DNA from: Eisenbergiella tayi | GTDB lineage: Bacteria; Bacillota; Clostridia; Lachnospirales; Lachnospiraceae | DNA length: 64,000 nt | Reading direction: 5' to 3' | Assembly: GCF_001881565.1 (NCBI RefSeq) | Contig: NZ_MPDJ01000001.1 | Coordinates: forward strand, 862,808 to 926,807 | Part shown: in pieces, positions 8,501-17,255 of the stretch | Layout of the letters: the number at the start of each line of letters is the position of its first letter | How positions within the stretch are numbered: the stretch's first letter is position 1 | The notes under the pieces: generated by a model | What the model saw: the letters and a program-made list of their open reading frames with translations, nothing else | Told to the model about the DNA's origin: nothing | The model's database searches: none | Position numbers and translations under genes: made by a program

Positions 8501-9631
8501 TTATTTTTTCTTCCGCCTGGAAATCAGATATTCCATCCATTCCCTGTCTACTTGCTCCGGAAGATACTCTTCAAGAAGCCTGGCGGCATTGCGCCCCATC
8601 TCGTCTGCCTTTTCCCTGTCGGAAAGAAGAATCCGCAGCTTCCGCTCCAGGGCATCGGTATCTCCGGGAGGGATCAGGAACCCGTTGACTCCGTCCTGAA
8701 TCAGCTCTGCCGGCCCGCCGCAGGGGCAGTCGGTGGAAATCACCGGAAGTCCCAGGCACATGGCTTCAATCAGGGTATTCGGCATCCCTTCACTGAAAGA
8801 AGACAGGACAAAGGCACTGCTTTTATATATTTTATCCGCCACATCCGCCACCGCTCCGGGCAGGCTGACACGTTCCGAAAGCCCCATCTGCCCGGCAAGC
8901 TTCAGAAGCGGTTCCCTGCATTCCCCGTTTCCGTAAATAACCAGCCTTGCTCCGGGAAAATCCTCTGCCAGTCCGGAAAATGCATGGAGAATCATTTCAT
9001 GGTTTTTATTTGCATCCATACGGCCCACCGCATGAATACAGAGTTCCCTCTCACCCTCAAACCTCTCTCTGATAAAAGAAGGGTTCAGAGGATTTTTCAG
9101 GATCACCGCCTTCTTCCGAATTCTGTCCGGGAAAAAGGAAAATGCCTCCTTCGTCTGGAGCACCACCCCGGCCGCTTTGGCAAAATAAGTCCTGGCCAGG
9201 AAACGCATCAGCCCGGAAGCATATTCCGCCTGAGGTTCACCTCTCACCGAAATTACTACCGGGATATTCAGGAAGCTGCTGGTAAGCAGGGCCATGAGAT
9301 TATTTTTTCCGATAAAGGAAAGGATTACATCCGGTTTTTCTTCCTTCCATATACGGCGCAGCTTACGGAAACGGCGGACAAAATTCACAGCCCGGCTCTT
9401 GCTCGTCTCTTCCTCCGTTATCTCACTGAAAACCCGTTTGATATCCGGGGAAAGCTCATATTCCCCTTTCCCCTTATACTGGGTAACCACAGTAACCTGT
9501 ACTCCCTGGTTTTTCAGATACTCGGCCAGATTGACCAGCACTCTTTCGGAGCCGCCCTTACGAAGGGCGCTGATAAAAAGAGCGATATGGATTTTTTCGG
9601 AAGGTACTGTTTCATCCTGCTTTCTGTTCAA
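8501..9631 (-). CDS. GT4 family glycosyltransferase (TTG start)
   Basis: The protein (376 aa) is a GT-B fold retaining transferase. The N-terminal domain has ALFISALRKGGSERVLVNLA. The C-terminal donor domain has AVGRMDANKNH, IYGNGE, the EGMPNTLIEAMCLGLPVIST segment with the conserved Glu pair, and CPCGGPAELI. I place the start at a TTG (9631) because AAGGAG lies 7 bp upstream; the frame is open further into asnB copy 2, but upstream ATGs there have no ribosome site. It is a close relative of the GT4 at 12380-13477 (same PCGGP ending), perhaps from an old duplication. The sugar is unknown. Confidence 0.85.
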   Translation of the reverse strand: MNRKQDETVPSEKIHIALFISALRKGGSERVLVNLAEYLKNQGVQVTVVTQYKGKGEYELSPDIKRVFSEITEEETSKSRAVNFVRRFRKLRRIWKEEKPDVILSFIGKNNLMALLTSSFLNIPVVISVRGEPQAEYASGLMRFLARTYFAKAAGVVLQTKEAFSFFPDRIRKKAVILKNPLNPSFIRERFEGERELCIHAVGRMDANKNHEMILHAFSGLAEDFPGARLVIYGNGECREPLLKLAGQMGLSERVSLPGAVADVADKIYKSSAFVLSSFSEGMPNTLIEAMCLGLPVISTDCPCGGPAELIQDGVNGFLIPPGDTDALERKLRILLSDREKADEMGRNAARLLEEYLPEQVDREWMEYLISRRKKK

Positions 9632-9660
9632 TATACCACTCCTTAATAGCTTGTCTTCTT

Positions 9661-11562
9661 TTAGTATGCCATATAGCATGCATACCACTGCTGGAAAGTA
9701 TAAAAAGCCCACACGATTCGGGAATAATTTTCTCCGCTTCCCGGCCCCCGATCTCCCTGCTGCAGATAATTTTCCACAAACCGGCTTACATAATCCGCGT
9801 TGAAAATCCCCTGTTTCACGAGAAACTCTTTTCCCGAATAGTCTGTCAGGCTTTCCCGTAGAGGCCCCCGGAGCCATTTGTCAAGAGGCACGGAAAAGCC
9901 CTTCTTTTTCCTGTCCAGCATATCTTTTGGGATATAGTCGTAAGCTATGCTTTTTAGAATCCTTTTTTTCTCTCCATTCTCAAATTTGAAAGAATGAGGA
10001 AGGCGGAAGGAATATTCCATTACATCCTTATCCAGGATAGGGCATCTGGCCTCCAGGGAATATTTCATGGAAGCCCTGTCCACCTTACACAAAATGTCTC
10101 CGGGAAGATACGTATCCATATCCAGAAGCATCCTGCGGATCTGCCAGTCTTTCTCCTGATAGGCGCTTTCCTTTGGATAGCGGCAGTCCATTCCCTCACC
10201 GGCAGCAAAGGCTCTTGCCACATCCAGATATGCCGGCGGGCAGATTTGGGTTTTCAGCTCCGGATTGCGGTTCTCTGCAATGGAACGTACCTTTACCGGA
10301 AGCCGTTCCTCCAGCCTTGCCCTTCTTAAACCCGGCAGGCCTAATATTCCATGAACCATTCCGCCTAAAGCATCCAGCCTCTGTACCTGCGCCAGCCTGT
10401 CATACATCTGATAGCCGCAGAAAAATTCGTCCCCTCCGTCTCCCGACAGAGCCACCGTAACCTTTTCTCTGGCCAAAGCAGATACCAGCATGGTCGGGAT
10501 TTGGGAACTGTCCGCAAAGGGTTCGTCATAATACCTGGGAATGCTTTCCACCAAATCGAACATTCCTTTTTCATCGATATAGGCTTCCGTATGATCCGTG
10601 CCCAGATACTCCGCCACCTGTCTGGCATAGGAGGCCTCATCGTAACGTTCGTCTTCAAAGCCGATGGAAAAAGTTTTCACCGGTTCCGGCGAATTTTCCT
10701 GGGCGACAGCAGTCATCAAAGACGAATCGTAGCCGCCGCTCAAAAAGCTTCCCAGCGGCACATCGGCAATCATCCGGGAAGCCACCGCCTTTTGAAAAAG
10801 CCTTTTCAGCTCCGCCTTAGCTTCCCCGAAATCCGTCACCGGATTTTTCTGCATTTTATGGTATACGTCAGCAATGTCCCAATATTTCCAGGTCTTTATT
10901 TCCCCCTTATGAAACCGCAGGATTTCTCCCGGCTGCAGCTTATATACATCCTTAAAAATACTGTCCGGCGCGTTGATATACTGCTGGTAAAGGAAGCGGG
11001 CCAGCACATCCCTGCGTATTTCCTTCGTAAATCCGGGGCATTCCATGATCGGCTTCAATTCCGAAGCGAATACCAGGTTTTCTCCGTCCAGCCAATAGGA
11101 AAGGGGCTTTTTTCCAATCCGATCCCGTACAAGAAAGATTTCCTGGGTACTTTTATCATAAAGGGCCAGGGCAAACATACCGTTAAACCTGTCAATACAG
11201 GAAATACCCCATTTCAGATAAGCTGCGATAATGACTTCCGTATCACAGTTAGACTTAAAGGGGTAGTCGGAAAGTTCTTTTTTCAATTCTTTAAAATTAT
11301 ATATTTCACCGTTATATACGATACAAACCCGATCCTGTGCGAATCCAAAGGCAGCATCCGAATGCATGGGCTGATGGCCCAGCATGGAAAGATCCATGAT
11401 GGAAAGTCTCCGCTGTGCAAACCCAATCCGATAGCCGTCTTCCCCGGAATAAATTTCTTCCCCGGAGTCGTTGGGACCACGGTGGTACATCGTGTCATTC
11501 ATGATCTTCAGGGTCTTATTCGAAATCTCCCTCCTGCTCACAAAACCACAAATACCGCACAT
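9661..11562 (-). CDS. asnB: Asparagine synthetase B-like glutamine amidotransferase (copy 2)
   Basis: The protein (633 aa) starts MCGICGF (Cys2 nucleophile) and has YHRGPND, VYNGEIYNF, PP-loop LSGGYDSS at 274-281 and SGDGGDEFFCGY. It has the full glutaminase plus synthetase layout, as copy 1 has, but the two are diverged. Relative to copy 1 it carries about six extra residues (AFGFAQDR region, about 71-78) before the FNGEIYN-type motif. AAGGAG sits 8-9 bp before the ATG. Within a glycan operon, amidation of a sugar carboxyl is likelier than housekeeping asparagine synthesis; that is inference. The C-terminus overlaps the frame of the next GT4 but not its chosen start. Confidence 0.9.
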   Translation of the reverse strand: MCGICGFVSRREISNKTLKIMNDTMYHRGPNDSGEEIYSGEDGYRIGFAQRRLSIMDLSMLGHQPMHSDAAFGFAQDRVCIVYNGEIYNFKELKKELSDYPFKSNCDTEVIIAAYLKWGISCIDRFNGMFALALYDKSTQEIFLVRDRIGKKPLSYWLDGENLVFASELKPIMECPGFTKEIRRDVLARFLYQQYINAPDSIFKDVYKLQPGEILRFHKGEIKTWKYWDIADVYHKMQKNPVTDFGEAKAELKRLFQKAVASRMIADVPLGSFLSGGYDSSLMTAVAQENSPEPVKTFSIGFEDERYDEASYARQVAEYLGTDHTEAYIDEKGMFDLVESIPRYYDEPFADSSQIPTMLVSALAREKVTVALSGDGGDEFFCGYQMYDRLAQVQRLDALGGMVHGILGLPGLRRARLEERLPVKVRSIAENRNPELKTQICPPAYLDVARAFAAGEGMDCRYPKESAYQEKDWQIRRMLLDMDTYLPGDILCKVDRASMKYSLEARCPILDKDVMEYSFRLPHSFKFENGEKKRILKSIAYDYIPKDMLDRKKKGFSVPLDKWLRGPLRESLTDYSGKEFLVKQGIFNADYVSRFVENYLQQGDRGPGSGENYSRIVWAFYTFQQWYACYMAY

Positions 11563-11618
11563 ACTGCCACTCTCCTTTCCTTCTTTCTACTGTCAGCACC
11601 GCCTGGCGGTGTCCTCTC

Positions 11619-12359
11619 TTACAGCAGATCCCTGACGCTTGCGAAATGTTTACACTCATTATCTATTGTGTCCATCAGTTCTTCATTTCTTTCCTGTATC
11701 AGGGTCCTGAAATTCTCCAGGTTATCATATCCCTTCTTCGTCCACGAATAGGGATGGGTCAGAATCTGAACTCTGTCGTTTTCCAGAAGCGTTGCAGCAT
11801 CCGGCGTGCCGTAATTCCACCTGTGCTTCGCATCGGAAATATATTTTACATGCAGAGGCGTGGATTCCGTGACATTTTCGGAAAAGGTAAAAAACTCATC
11901 CTGATAAGCATTGATAATCCCGGGGAACTTGATGTTTTCCCGAAGCACATCCGCAGACGGACGATGGATGGAAAATTCGGTGATTTCAACCCCGATCATT
12001 TCACTGAGCACATGAATTTCCTGCAGGATTTTCTTTCTCACCAGCTCCATATCCGTCAGACCGTTCAAAGCAAAATGAAGGCCGATAACATGTCCTCTTT
12101 CATGCATATATTTTATCATATCCATGTTTTTCTTGGATAAAATATTATAGGAATTATTCGTCCACTGGAAAAAATAAGTGGAGGTGAAATCCATGGACAA
12201 CTCCAGCTTGGAAAGTGCAAAAGCCCGATCCACGCTGAATTCCACATCATGTCTCATAATGATGAACTTATCCCTTGCCTGAGCCTGCCTGAAGTTGCAT
12301 CCCCGTCCGCTTTCTTTAATAATATTAATGATTTCTTTATAATCCGAATAGGAAAACAT
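11619..12359 (-). CDS. Polysaccharide-deacetylase-fold (NodB-like) protein
   Basis: The protein (246 aa) has IMRHDVEFSVDRA near residue 33, which resembles the RxDD-type metal and base motif of carbohydrate esterase family 4. GHVIGLHFA near residue 90 stands for the H-x-x-x-H motif and LTHPYSW lies near residue 200. The Asp-His-His set for a divalent metal is plausible but not in canonical form. No signal peptide or membrane segment is visible, so it would act in the cytoplasm, perhaps on a nucleotide-linked or lipid-linked sugar. It lies between GT4 and asnB copy 2 in the operon. The substrate is unknown. Confidence 0.68.
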   Translation of the reverse strand: MFSYSDYKEIINIIKESGRGCNFRQAQARDKFIIMRHDVEFSVDRAFALSKLELSMDFTSTYFFQWTNNSYNILSKKNMDMIKYMHERGHVIGLHFALNGLTDMELVRKKILQEIHVLSEMIGVEITEFSIHRPSADVLRENIKFPGIINAYQDEFFTFSENVTESTPLHVKYISDAKHRWNYGTPDAATLLENDRVQILTHPYSWTKKGYDNLENFRTLIQERNEELMDTIDNECKHFASVRDLL

Positions 12360-12379
12360 TCCGCTTTATTCCTCCAAAG

Positions 12380-13477
12380 TTATTTGCATACCGATTCTAT
12401 ATAATCCTGCCATTGCTCAAAAACCGCTTTGCCGTTAGCAATCTTACAGATATCTCTCGCCTTTCTGCCGAGCTGCTCCGCCAAATCCGGATTTTCAATC
12501 AGTCTGCAGATTCCGTCCGCCAGGGCTTCCTCATCCTTGATAGGGACAAGCAGCCCGTTCACTCCATCCTTCATAACCGTCCGCGGACCGCCGCAGGGAC
12601 AATCCGTCGCCACTATAGGCAGGCCCAGAGCCATGGCTTCCAAAAGCGCGTTGGGCAGACCTTCCCAATCGGAAGAAAAAGCAAAAACAGAGGCATTCAC
12701 CAGCACTTTTTCCAGAGAATCGCTTGCTCCCATGAGAAATACATACTCTCCGGCATTTCTCTCGGCAATCAGCTCCTCCAGCTGCTCCCTGGTGCCGTCT
12801 CCGGAATCTCCACCATAAATTTTAAGTACATAATCAGGATGCTTTTTATGCACCCTGTCAAAAGCCCGAATCAGCATCAGCTGATTTTTAAAGTCCACAA
12901 TTCTTCCGGACTGCACCACCTCTTTGACCCGTTTTTCCGGTTCAGGCACATCCAGATATTTGTCATTCAGGGGATTCAGAATAATCCGGGATTTTTTCCG
13001 CACTTTTTCAGGGAAAAAGTCTCGCTGCCCTTCCGTCTGGAACACACAGCCTGCCGCTCTGGGAAAAAGCAGCGGAATCTGGAATTTATCATCCCAGTGG
13101 TCATAATGCCCCACCGGATCCGTACGCACGGATACAATCACCGGAATCCCGGTTCCCAATGCTGCCGTTATGGCACGGTAATTCGCCTTATGGCAGAACG
13201 CAACCACCACATCCGGCTTAACCTTCTTTATAAACGCCCGCAGACGCTGTCCGCGGATTCTGAGCTTGGCAAATCTGCCCCTGCTCTCTTCTTCTTTATT
13301 CAGGCCCACATGGACCCTGGTAATGCTCTTGTCTATCTGAAACTCATTTTCAGCATACCACTCCGTAGCAATATAAACCTCATAGCCTTCTGCCGCAAAC
13401 TGGTGGGCAAGATTCGTGATTACCCGCTCTGCACCGCCCTGCTCCAGGCTGTTTATGTGAAATACAATTTTACGCAT
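12380..13477 (-). CDS. GT4 family glycosyltransferase, first gene of the left operon
   Basis: The protein (365 aa) starts MRKIVFHINSLEQGGAERV, the usual GT4 N-terminal acceptor domain. The donor domain has SGRIVDFKNQ, KIYGGDSGDG, EGLPNALLEAMALGLPIVAT and CPCGGPRTVM. The frame is open upstream to 13555, but the ATG at 13477 has AAAGGA 8 bp ahead and gives the normal family start. A good promoter (13559-13587) lies upstream just after the terminator of the previous unit, so this gene heads the operon running to the left edge. Donor and acceptor are unknown. Confidence 0.87.
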   Translation of the reverse strand: MRKIVFHINSLEQGGAERVITNLAHQFAAEGYEVYIATEWYAENEFQIDKSITRVHVGLNKEEESRGRFAKLRIRGQRLRAFIKKVKPDVVVAFCHKANYRAITAALGTGIPVIVSVRTDPVGHYDHWDDKFQIPLLFPRAAGCVFQTEGQRDFFPEKVRKKSRIILNPLNDKYLDVPEPEKRVKEVVQSGRIVDFKNQLMLIRAFDRVHKKHPDYVLKIYGGDSGDGTREQLEELIAERNAGEYVFLMGASDSLEKVLVNASVFAFSSDWEGLPNALLEAMALGLPIVATDCPCGGPRTVMKDGVNGLLVPIKDEEALADGICRLIENPDLAEQLGRKARDICKIANGKAVFEQWQDYIESVCK

Positions 13478-13558
13478 CCTTACGTCCTTTTCGTTATTCA
13501 CGCGGTCAGCCCGCACCTTCCTTCTGGCATGGCTGAACTGTTCCCTCAAATTCAACTT

Positions 13559-13587
13559 AGTTTACCACATTAAGATTCATGATACAA
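13559..13587 (-). promoter_or_regulatory. Sigma-70/SigA-type promoter of the left glycan operon
   Basis: On the minus strand TTGTAT (13582-13587) and TAAACT (13559-13564) are 17 bp apart, directly after the terminator of the DUF4956 unit and about 80 bp before the GT4 start at 13477. Position and spacing fit; both boxes deviate from consensus at one or two bases. Confidence 0.55.
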
Positions 13588-13629
13588 GAAAAAAAGCGGG
13601 TACCCCCGCCATTTCGCCGTGGTACCCGC
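13588..13629 (-). terminator. Rho-independent terminator of the CotH-VTC-DUF4956 unit
   Basis: On the minus strand GCGGGTACC (13621-13629) pairs with GGTACCCGC (13596-13604) around a 16-nt loop and is followed by seven T residues. It ends the operon coming from the right and separates it from the glycan operon. Confidence 0.85.
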
Positions 13630-13662
13630 CCGCAGAACATGCCTGTCCTCCTCCGGTCAGCA

Positions 13663-13854
13663 TTACTCAGCCCGGTTCTTACTGCTGTTTTCTCCTCCGG
13701 GGCCATCCTTCCTTGGAACCTCGTCCGGGATGACGTCACTGGTTCCTTCCTTATCATCAGGAAGGGGAAGATCCGACTGGGGGATGTTTCCGTCATCGTA
13801 TACATTGCTTGTTTTCCGGGAAGCCTCCTGGCCTGCTTTTGCTTTTTTATCCAT
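13663..13854 (-). CDS. Small hydrophilic protein (63 aa), function unknown
   Basis: I do not recognise this ORF. It encodes a very polar, Lys/Asp/Glu/Pro-rich peptide with no membrane segment and no Cys. An AGGCGG-like ribosome site lies 8 bp before the ATG. It sits 91 bp after the DUF4956 stop and just before the terminator at 13588-13629, so it would be the last cistron of that unit. It could instead be an untranslated 3' region; low-complexity composition makes conservation hard to judge by eye. Confidence 0.4.
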   Translation of the reverse strand: MDKKAKAGQEASRKTSNVYDDGNIPQSDLPLPDDKEGTSDVIPDEVPRKDGPGGENSSKNRAE

Positions 13855-13945
13855 AACTGCTGCCGCCTTTCACTTTTTCGGTTAGTATGCCCGGGTGGCG
13901 GCTTTTTACTCTCTGGTAAAACCTTTTCCCCTGGAAAATGATTTA

Positions 13946-14617
13946 TTAATAGCGGATATCTCCGTCATGGGTAAGAAGGGAAACAGAATCCATACCCTCC
14001 ATTACGGAGCAGGCATCTATCAGCCCCATTTCATCTTTTGTCTTTAATTCCACCACATAATCAATTCCGCCTGCCGTCACATTCCGGGATCTGATTTTAT
14101 AGCCTTTTGCAAAGCTCTCCAATACAGGAAGCAGCTTTTTTTCAATTCCTTTATCGGAACTGTTCAGGACCAATAAAAGAGAAGCCTGGGGTGTTTTTAT
14201 GAAATCCAGCAAAAACGACAGTATTGTGACCACCAGGCAGGTGACGATTGCCAGCATATATAGCCCGGCGCCGCAGATGATGCCCGTACTGATCGACCAG
14301 AACAGGAAAAGCAGGTCCATGGGATTTTTTATGGCATTACGGAAACGGACGATGGAAAGGGCTCCGACCATACCTAACGAAATAACCAGGGAAGCCTGAA
14401 GAGCCAATACAATCGCTGCCGTAAGCACAGGCATGATTGCCAGTGTTTTATTAAAATCCCTGGAATAAAAGCTGCTGTGGCTGTTCAGACGGTAGATATA
14501 AAAAATATAAACAGACAGCAATACTGTAATAAGCAGAATGGAGACTACATGAAATGTTGACATCTCCATCGAAAAGCCTTCCAAGATCGATTTCTTTATT
14601 ACATCCTTTGTACTCAT
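13946..14617 (-). CDS. DUF4956 membrane protein
   Basis: The protein (223 aa) has three or four membrane segments in its first 150 residues, with the family-typical LGMVGALSIVRFRNAIKNPMD-like loop (LGMVGALSIVRFR visible). The C-terminal part is a soluble ferredoxin-like stretch ending in a VVELKTKDEMGLIDACS region. DUF4956 proteins are regularly encoded beside VTC-domain and CotH proteins in Firmicutes; their job is not known. GGGAGGA precedes the ATG at 14617, whose ATGA overlaps the VTC gene stop, so the two are translationally coupled. Confidence 0.85.
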   Translation of the reverse strand: MSTKDVIKKSILEGFSMEMSTFHVVSILLITVLLSVYIFYIYRLNSHSSFYSRDFNKTLAIMPVLTAAIVLALQASLVISLGMVGALSIVRFRNAIKNPMDLLFLFWSISTGIICGAGLYMLAIVTCLVVTILSFLLDFIKTPQASLLLVLNSSDKGIEKKLLPVLESFAKGYKIRSRNVTAGGIDYVVELKTKDEMGLIDACSVMEGMDSVSLLTHDGDIRY

Positions 14618-15318
14618 AACATTCCTCCCGTATTGTATGCTTCTGCTGCAATTCTGCACTCTCTGTATTTTGAATATGGCGTCTGCTGCAGGCGTCCGGT
14701 TTCCAGAGCCTGCGCAATATATGCAGGAAGTACTTCATCATATTTTACTTCCAGTATATGCTTTCCTTTTTCCATGACAGGCAATACTCTGACCTTCGGA
14801 TCCAGAAATCTCCTTATATCGGCAGATGCAGAAATATTTCTGTCAAAGGTAACTCTGACATTTCCTGCTTTATTTACAAAAGCTGTTCTTTCATATTGGA
14901 CTATGACCACCGGACGAAGCAGCATTGTCTGCATGGAAAGATACAGCATACGCAGGACTTTGGGTGCATCTTTTTTATATGCAGGAATCTTTCCTGCCAT
15001 AATCGCCCTGCACTGCTCCTCAGTCAGCATACAGCTGTCTTTCTTGGTCATCCCATTCAGCTTATATTTTACTTCCAGGGAAATTTTGTCAGCACATCCG
15101 CCATAGATACGGATACGGAACTTTTTTCTGTCATTCACTCCGTCCATAGTCTCAGCAAAACATGAATTCTCATAGTCATCAAAATACAGACTGCGGATTT
15201 GGTATCTTCTCTCTTCTCCGTGATGAGCGTCTTCCTGCATCAGAGGAGATAACCGCCCTGTCAGAATCAGGAGTTCTCCCTCGGTGCAGACATATTTCTC
15301 TTCTACCCTATACTCCAT
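14614..15318 (-). CDS. VTC-domain (polyphosphate-polymerase-like) protein
   Basis: The protein (234 aa) has the tunnel-fold features of the VTC domain: YRVEEKYVC at the start, YQIRSLYFDDYEN, a KKFRIRIYG strand, LEVKYKLNGMTKK, VQYERTAFV, VRVTFDRNIS and ILEVKYDEVLP near the end. These carry the basic and acidic residues that line the triphosphate tunnel in yeast Vtc4. Bacterial members next to CotH and DUF4956 have not been shown to make polyphosphate, so a role in phosphotransfer at the cell surface is inference. It lies 6 bp after the CotH gene and overlaps DUF4956. Confidence 0.85.
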   Translation of the reverse strand: MEYRVEEKYVCTEGELLILTGRLSPLMQEDAHHGEERRYQIRSLYFDDYENSCFAETMDGVNDRKKFRIRIYGGCADKISLEVKYKLNGMTKKDSCMLTEEQCRAIMAGKIPAYKKDAPKVLRMLYLSMQTMLLRPVVIVQYERTAFVNKAGNVRVTFDRNISASADIRRFLDPKVRVLPVMEKGKHILEVKYDEVLPAYIAQALETGRLQQTPYSKYRECRIAAEAYNTGGML

Positions 15319-15324
15319 CGTCCT

Positions 15325-16902
15325 TCACTCCTCACCATAATTTCCCTGTGCAATGGCATTGTCCAGGAAAGCAATTCTGTCCCTGATATATCCTTCTATT
15401 GCGGTGATATCCGTGCTGTTCCCCGCTTCGGGCCAGCGAAGGGTTTCTCTTTGGAATGCACCGCTTTCTGTGAGTAAGGACATATACTCGGCTGCCTGTC
15501 CGCATAATCTGTCCGTTTGAATAATTGATTGTCTCATAGAAGACCACATTTGGCTTGTGAGGTCAGAAATTTCCCGCTCGTTATTTCTGTATAAATTCTG
15601 ATAGTCCTGAACAGAAAATATTTCATCTATCCCGAAGACACCAAATCGAGTGATATTTGGACTTTCAACCGACCATGCATCGCCAAAGGAATAATTCATA
15701 TCCCAGGGTATTTTTTGTATTAACAGCTGTTTATCATATTCTGTCGCTAATATATAGAAATTTTTATCTATGTTATCTGATGCAGATAAAAATTGCAGAT
15801 ATAGCCAAAATCTGACTATATTTTCTTTATCTAAAATAACTTGTTCATCCTGCAGCTTTCCATCCAGCAGAAAATCCGTATAATTCTGCAAAGGATACCA
15901 TACATCTTCCTGCCACTCCTTAGGATATTCCACCTCAAATTCTACTGTTTCCATACTGTCGGCAAGCATATCATAATAATCTTTTCCGACTCCATTTATA
16001 GAACCGCATTTATAAAGATAATCCCCATCTCTTAAGCCCAGCTGTTTTTTATCTATGGGCTCCATCAACCCATAGATTCCTCTGTAAAAGCCATTAACAA
16101 ACACTTCTACATATTTTATTCTGGTTCCCTGCAGTTCGGGACTGATTTCATTCCAAAGACCAACCGCCATCATTTCCCGTATTTTACTTGTATCAGAATA
16201 TAACGCATTCAATATCCACTTGTTATCACTGCGCATTCCCAGAAAAGATTTATTCTGAGAATTACCCTTTTCATCAAACAGACGAATACCGAAACTTTTT
16301 TTCTCAAACTGCCGGCTGCTGGCCCCTCTTTCATAATAGGTACAATAACTTTCTTTTATCGTGTATAAGCCGCTCGCTTCATCATCTTCCGGATCCCATA
16401 CAATTAATTTACTATTGTTGCCGACTCCTTTTTCTGCTGACTCCACTAAATCTCCTGTGATACTGACAATAGGCAGTCCTGAAAATACCACCTCATCTTC
16501 ACTGTACCACCCATCACCAAAGACAATAAAACGAAAAGGATGGCCTTCTTTAATGGCAAGAGCCTTATCCTCCCAATAACTGTCCTCATAAAAATACACT
16601 TTCAGTTTTTTATCTGTAGTTTCCAGCTTCCCTTTCAGTTCTTCTGAATTAAGGGATTGGGATATATAATAAAATCCATAATTACCGTCATAGGGCAATT
16701 CATGTTCCCCATATAGGACAAAATTTCCTATGGGTTCATCTGATGAAATAAGCCCTTCCTTCATTCTGTCCAATTCATTTTCTGTTTTTACTTCAACGGA
16801 CATAATTTTCTGCTCTTCTTTTGCCTGAAGAAATAGTCCGAATATTCCTAAATATGCAAGCAAAAATAAATTGACTGCAAATAATACTTTTTTTCTTTCC
16901 AC
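15325..16902 (-). CDS. CotH-family protein kinase-like surface protein (GTG start)
   Basis: The protein (525 aa) begins with one membrane segment or uncleaved signal (residues about 5-24), so the rest is outside the membrane. Its core matches the CotH fold: KSFGIRLFDEKGN, SFLGMRSDNKWILNALYSD, YVEVFVNGFYRGIYGLMEPI and the IPWDMNYSFGD stretch with the likely metal-binding Asp. CotH proteins are atypical kinases that phosphorylate spore-coat or surface proteins. The start is GTG with AAGGA 6 bp upstream and a strong promoter at 16959-16987. It heads the CotH-VTC-DUF4956 unit. Confidence 0.87.
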   Translation of the reverse strand: MERKKVLFAVNLFLLAYLGIFGLFLQAKEEQKIMSVEVKTENELDRMKEGLISSDEPIGNFVLYGEHELPYDGNYGFYYISQSLNSEELKGKLETTDKKLKVYFYEDSYWEDKALAIKEGHPFRFIVFGDGWYSEDEVVFSGLPIVSITGDLVESAEKGVGNNSKLIVWDPEDDEASGLYTIKESYCTYYERGASSRQFEKKSFGIRLFDEKGNSQNKSFLGMRSDNKWILNALYSDTSKIREMMAVGLWNEISPELQGTRIKYVEVFVNGFYRGIYGLMEPIDKKQLGLRDGDYLYKCGSINGVGKDYYDMLADSMETVEFEVEYPKEWQEDVWYPLQNYTDFLLDGKLQDEQVILDKENIVRFWLYLQFLSASDNIDKNFYILATEYDKQLLIQKIPWDMNYSFGDAWSVESPNITRFGVFGIDEIFSVQDYQNLYRNNEREISDLTSQMWSSMRQSIIQTDRLCGQAAEYMSLLTESGAFQRETLRWPEAGNSTDITAIEGYIRDRIAFLDNAIAQGNYGEE

Positions 16903-16958
16903 AATTAATCCTTAAACCTGTTTTCTTAAGTTTATCGCTATTTTTGACAATCTGTAAT

Positions 16959-16987
16959 ATTATACGTCCGTATTTTTTATTTTGCAA
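16959..16987 (-). promoter_or_regulatory. Promoter of the CotH-VTC-DUF4956 operon
   Basis: On the minus strand TTGCAA (16982-16987) and a perfect TATAAT (16959-16964) are 17 bp apart, about 57 bp before the GTG start at 16902. The 353-bp gap 16903-17255 is AT-rich and divergent; it holds this promoter and the plus-strand promoter and operator listed next. Confidence 0.72.
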
Positions 16988-17059
16988 TGTTTCTATTCTG
17001 ATTTTCGCTTTTTTATTTCTTAAATTTTAATTAATTTTTTCTAAAACAAATGTTTATAC

Positions 17060-17099
17060 TTGTATATTTTTCCATACTCGTAGTACAATATAGTACTAC
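17060..17099 (+). promoter_or_regulatory. Plus-strand promoter overlapped by a TAGTAC operator-like palindrome
   Basis: TTGTAT (17060-17065) and TACAAT (17084-17089) are 18 bp apart. The perfect inverted repeat GTAGTAC-N6-GTACTAC (17080-17099) covers the -10 box, as a repressor site would. This would leave a leader of about 160 nt before the SGNH gene start at 17256. An AAGGAG at 17208-17213 in that leader has no start codon at a normal distance. The regulator is not identified. Confidence 0.5.
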
Positions 17100-17255
17100 C
17101 TGTAGTTCTAATTTAACCTGATTTTTATTTCTTATCCTAATAAATAATTGGTATCTTTTAAGCAAAAAACTGCTAATTGTAAAATAGAACTATCATTTCT
17201 TCTCAAGAAAGGAGTCGCCGCAGAATCTATCCATATCTGATTCTGACATAAGCTT

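Noticed and set aside
9631..9877. Longer N-terminus of the GT4 protein at 8501
   Set aside because: It would lie wholly inside asnB copy 2, has no ribosome site, and the added text is not GT4-like, while AAGGAG precedes the TTG at 9631.
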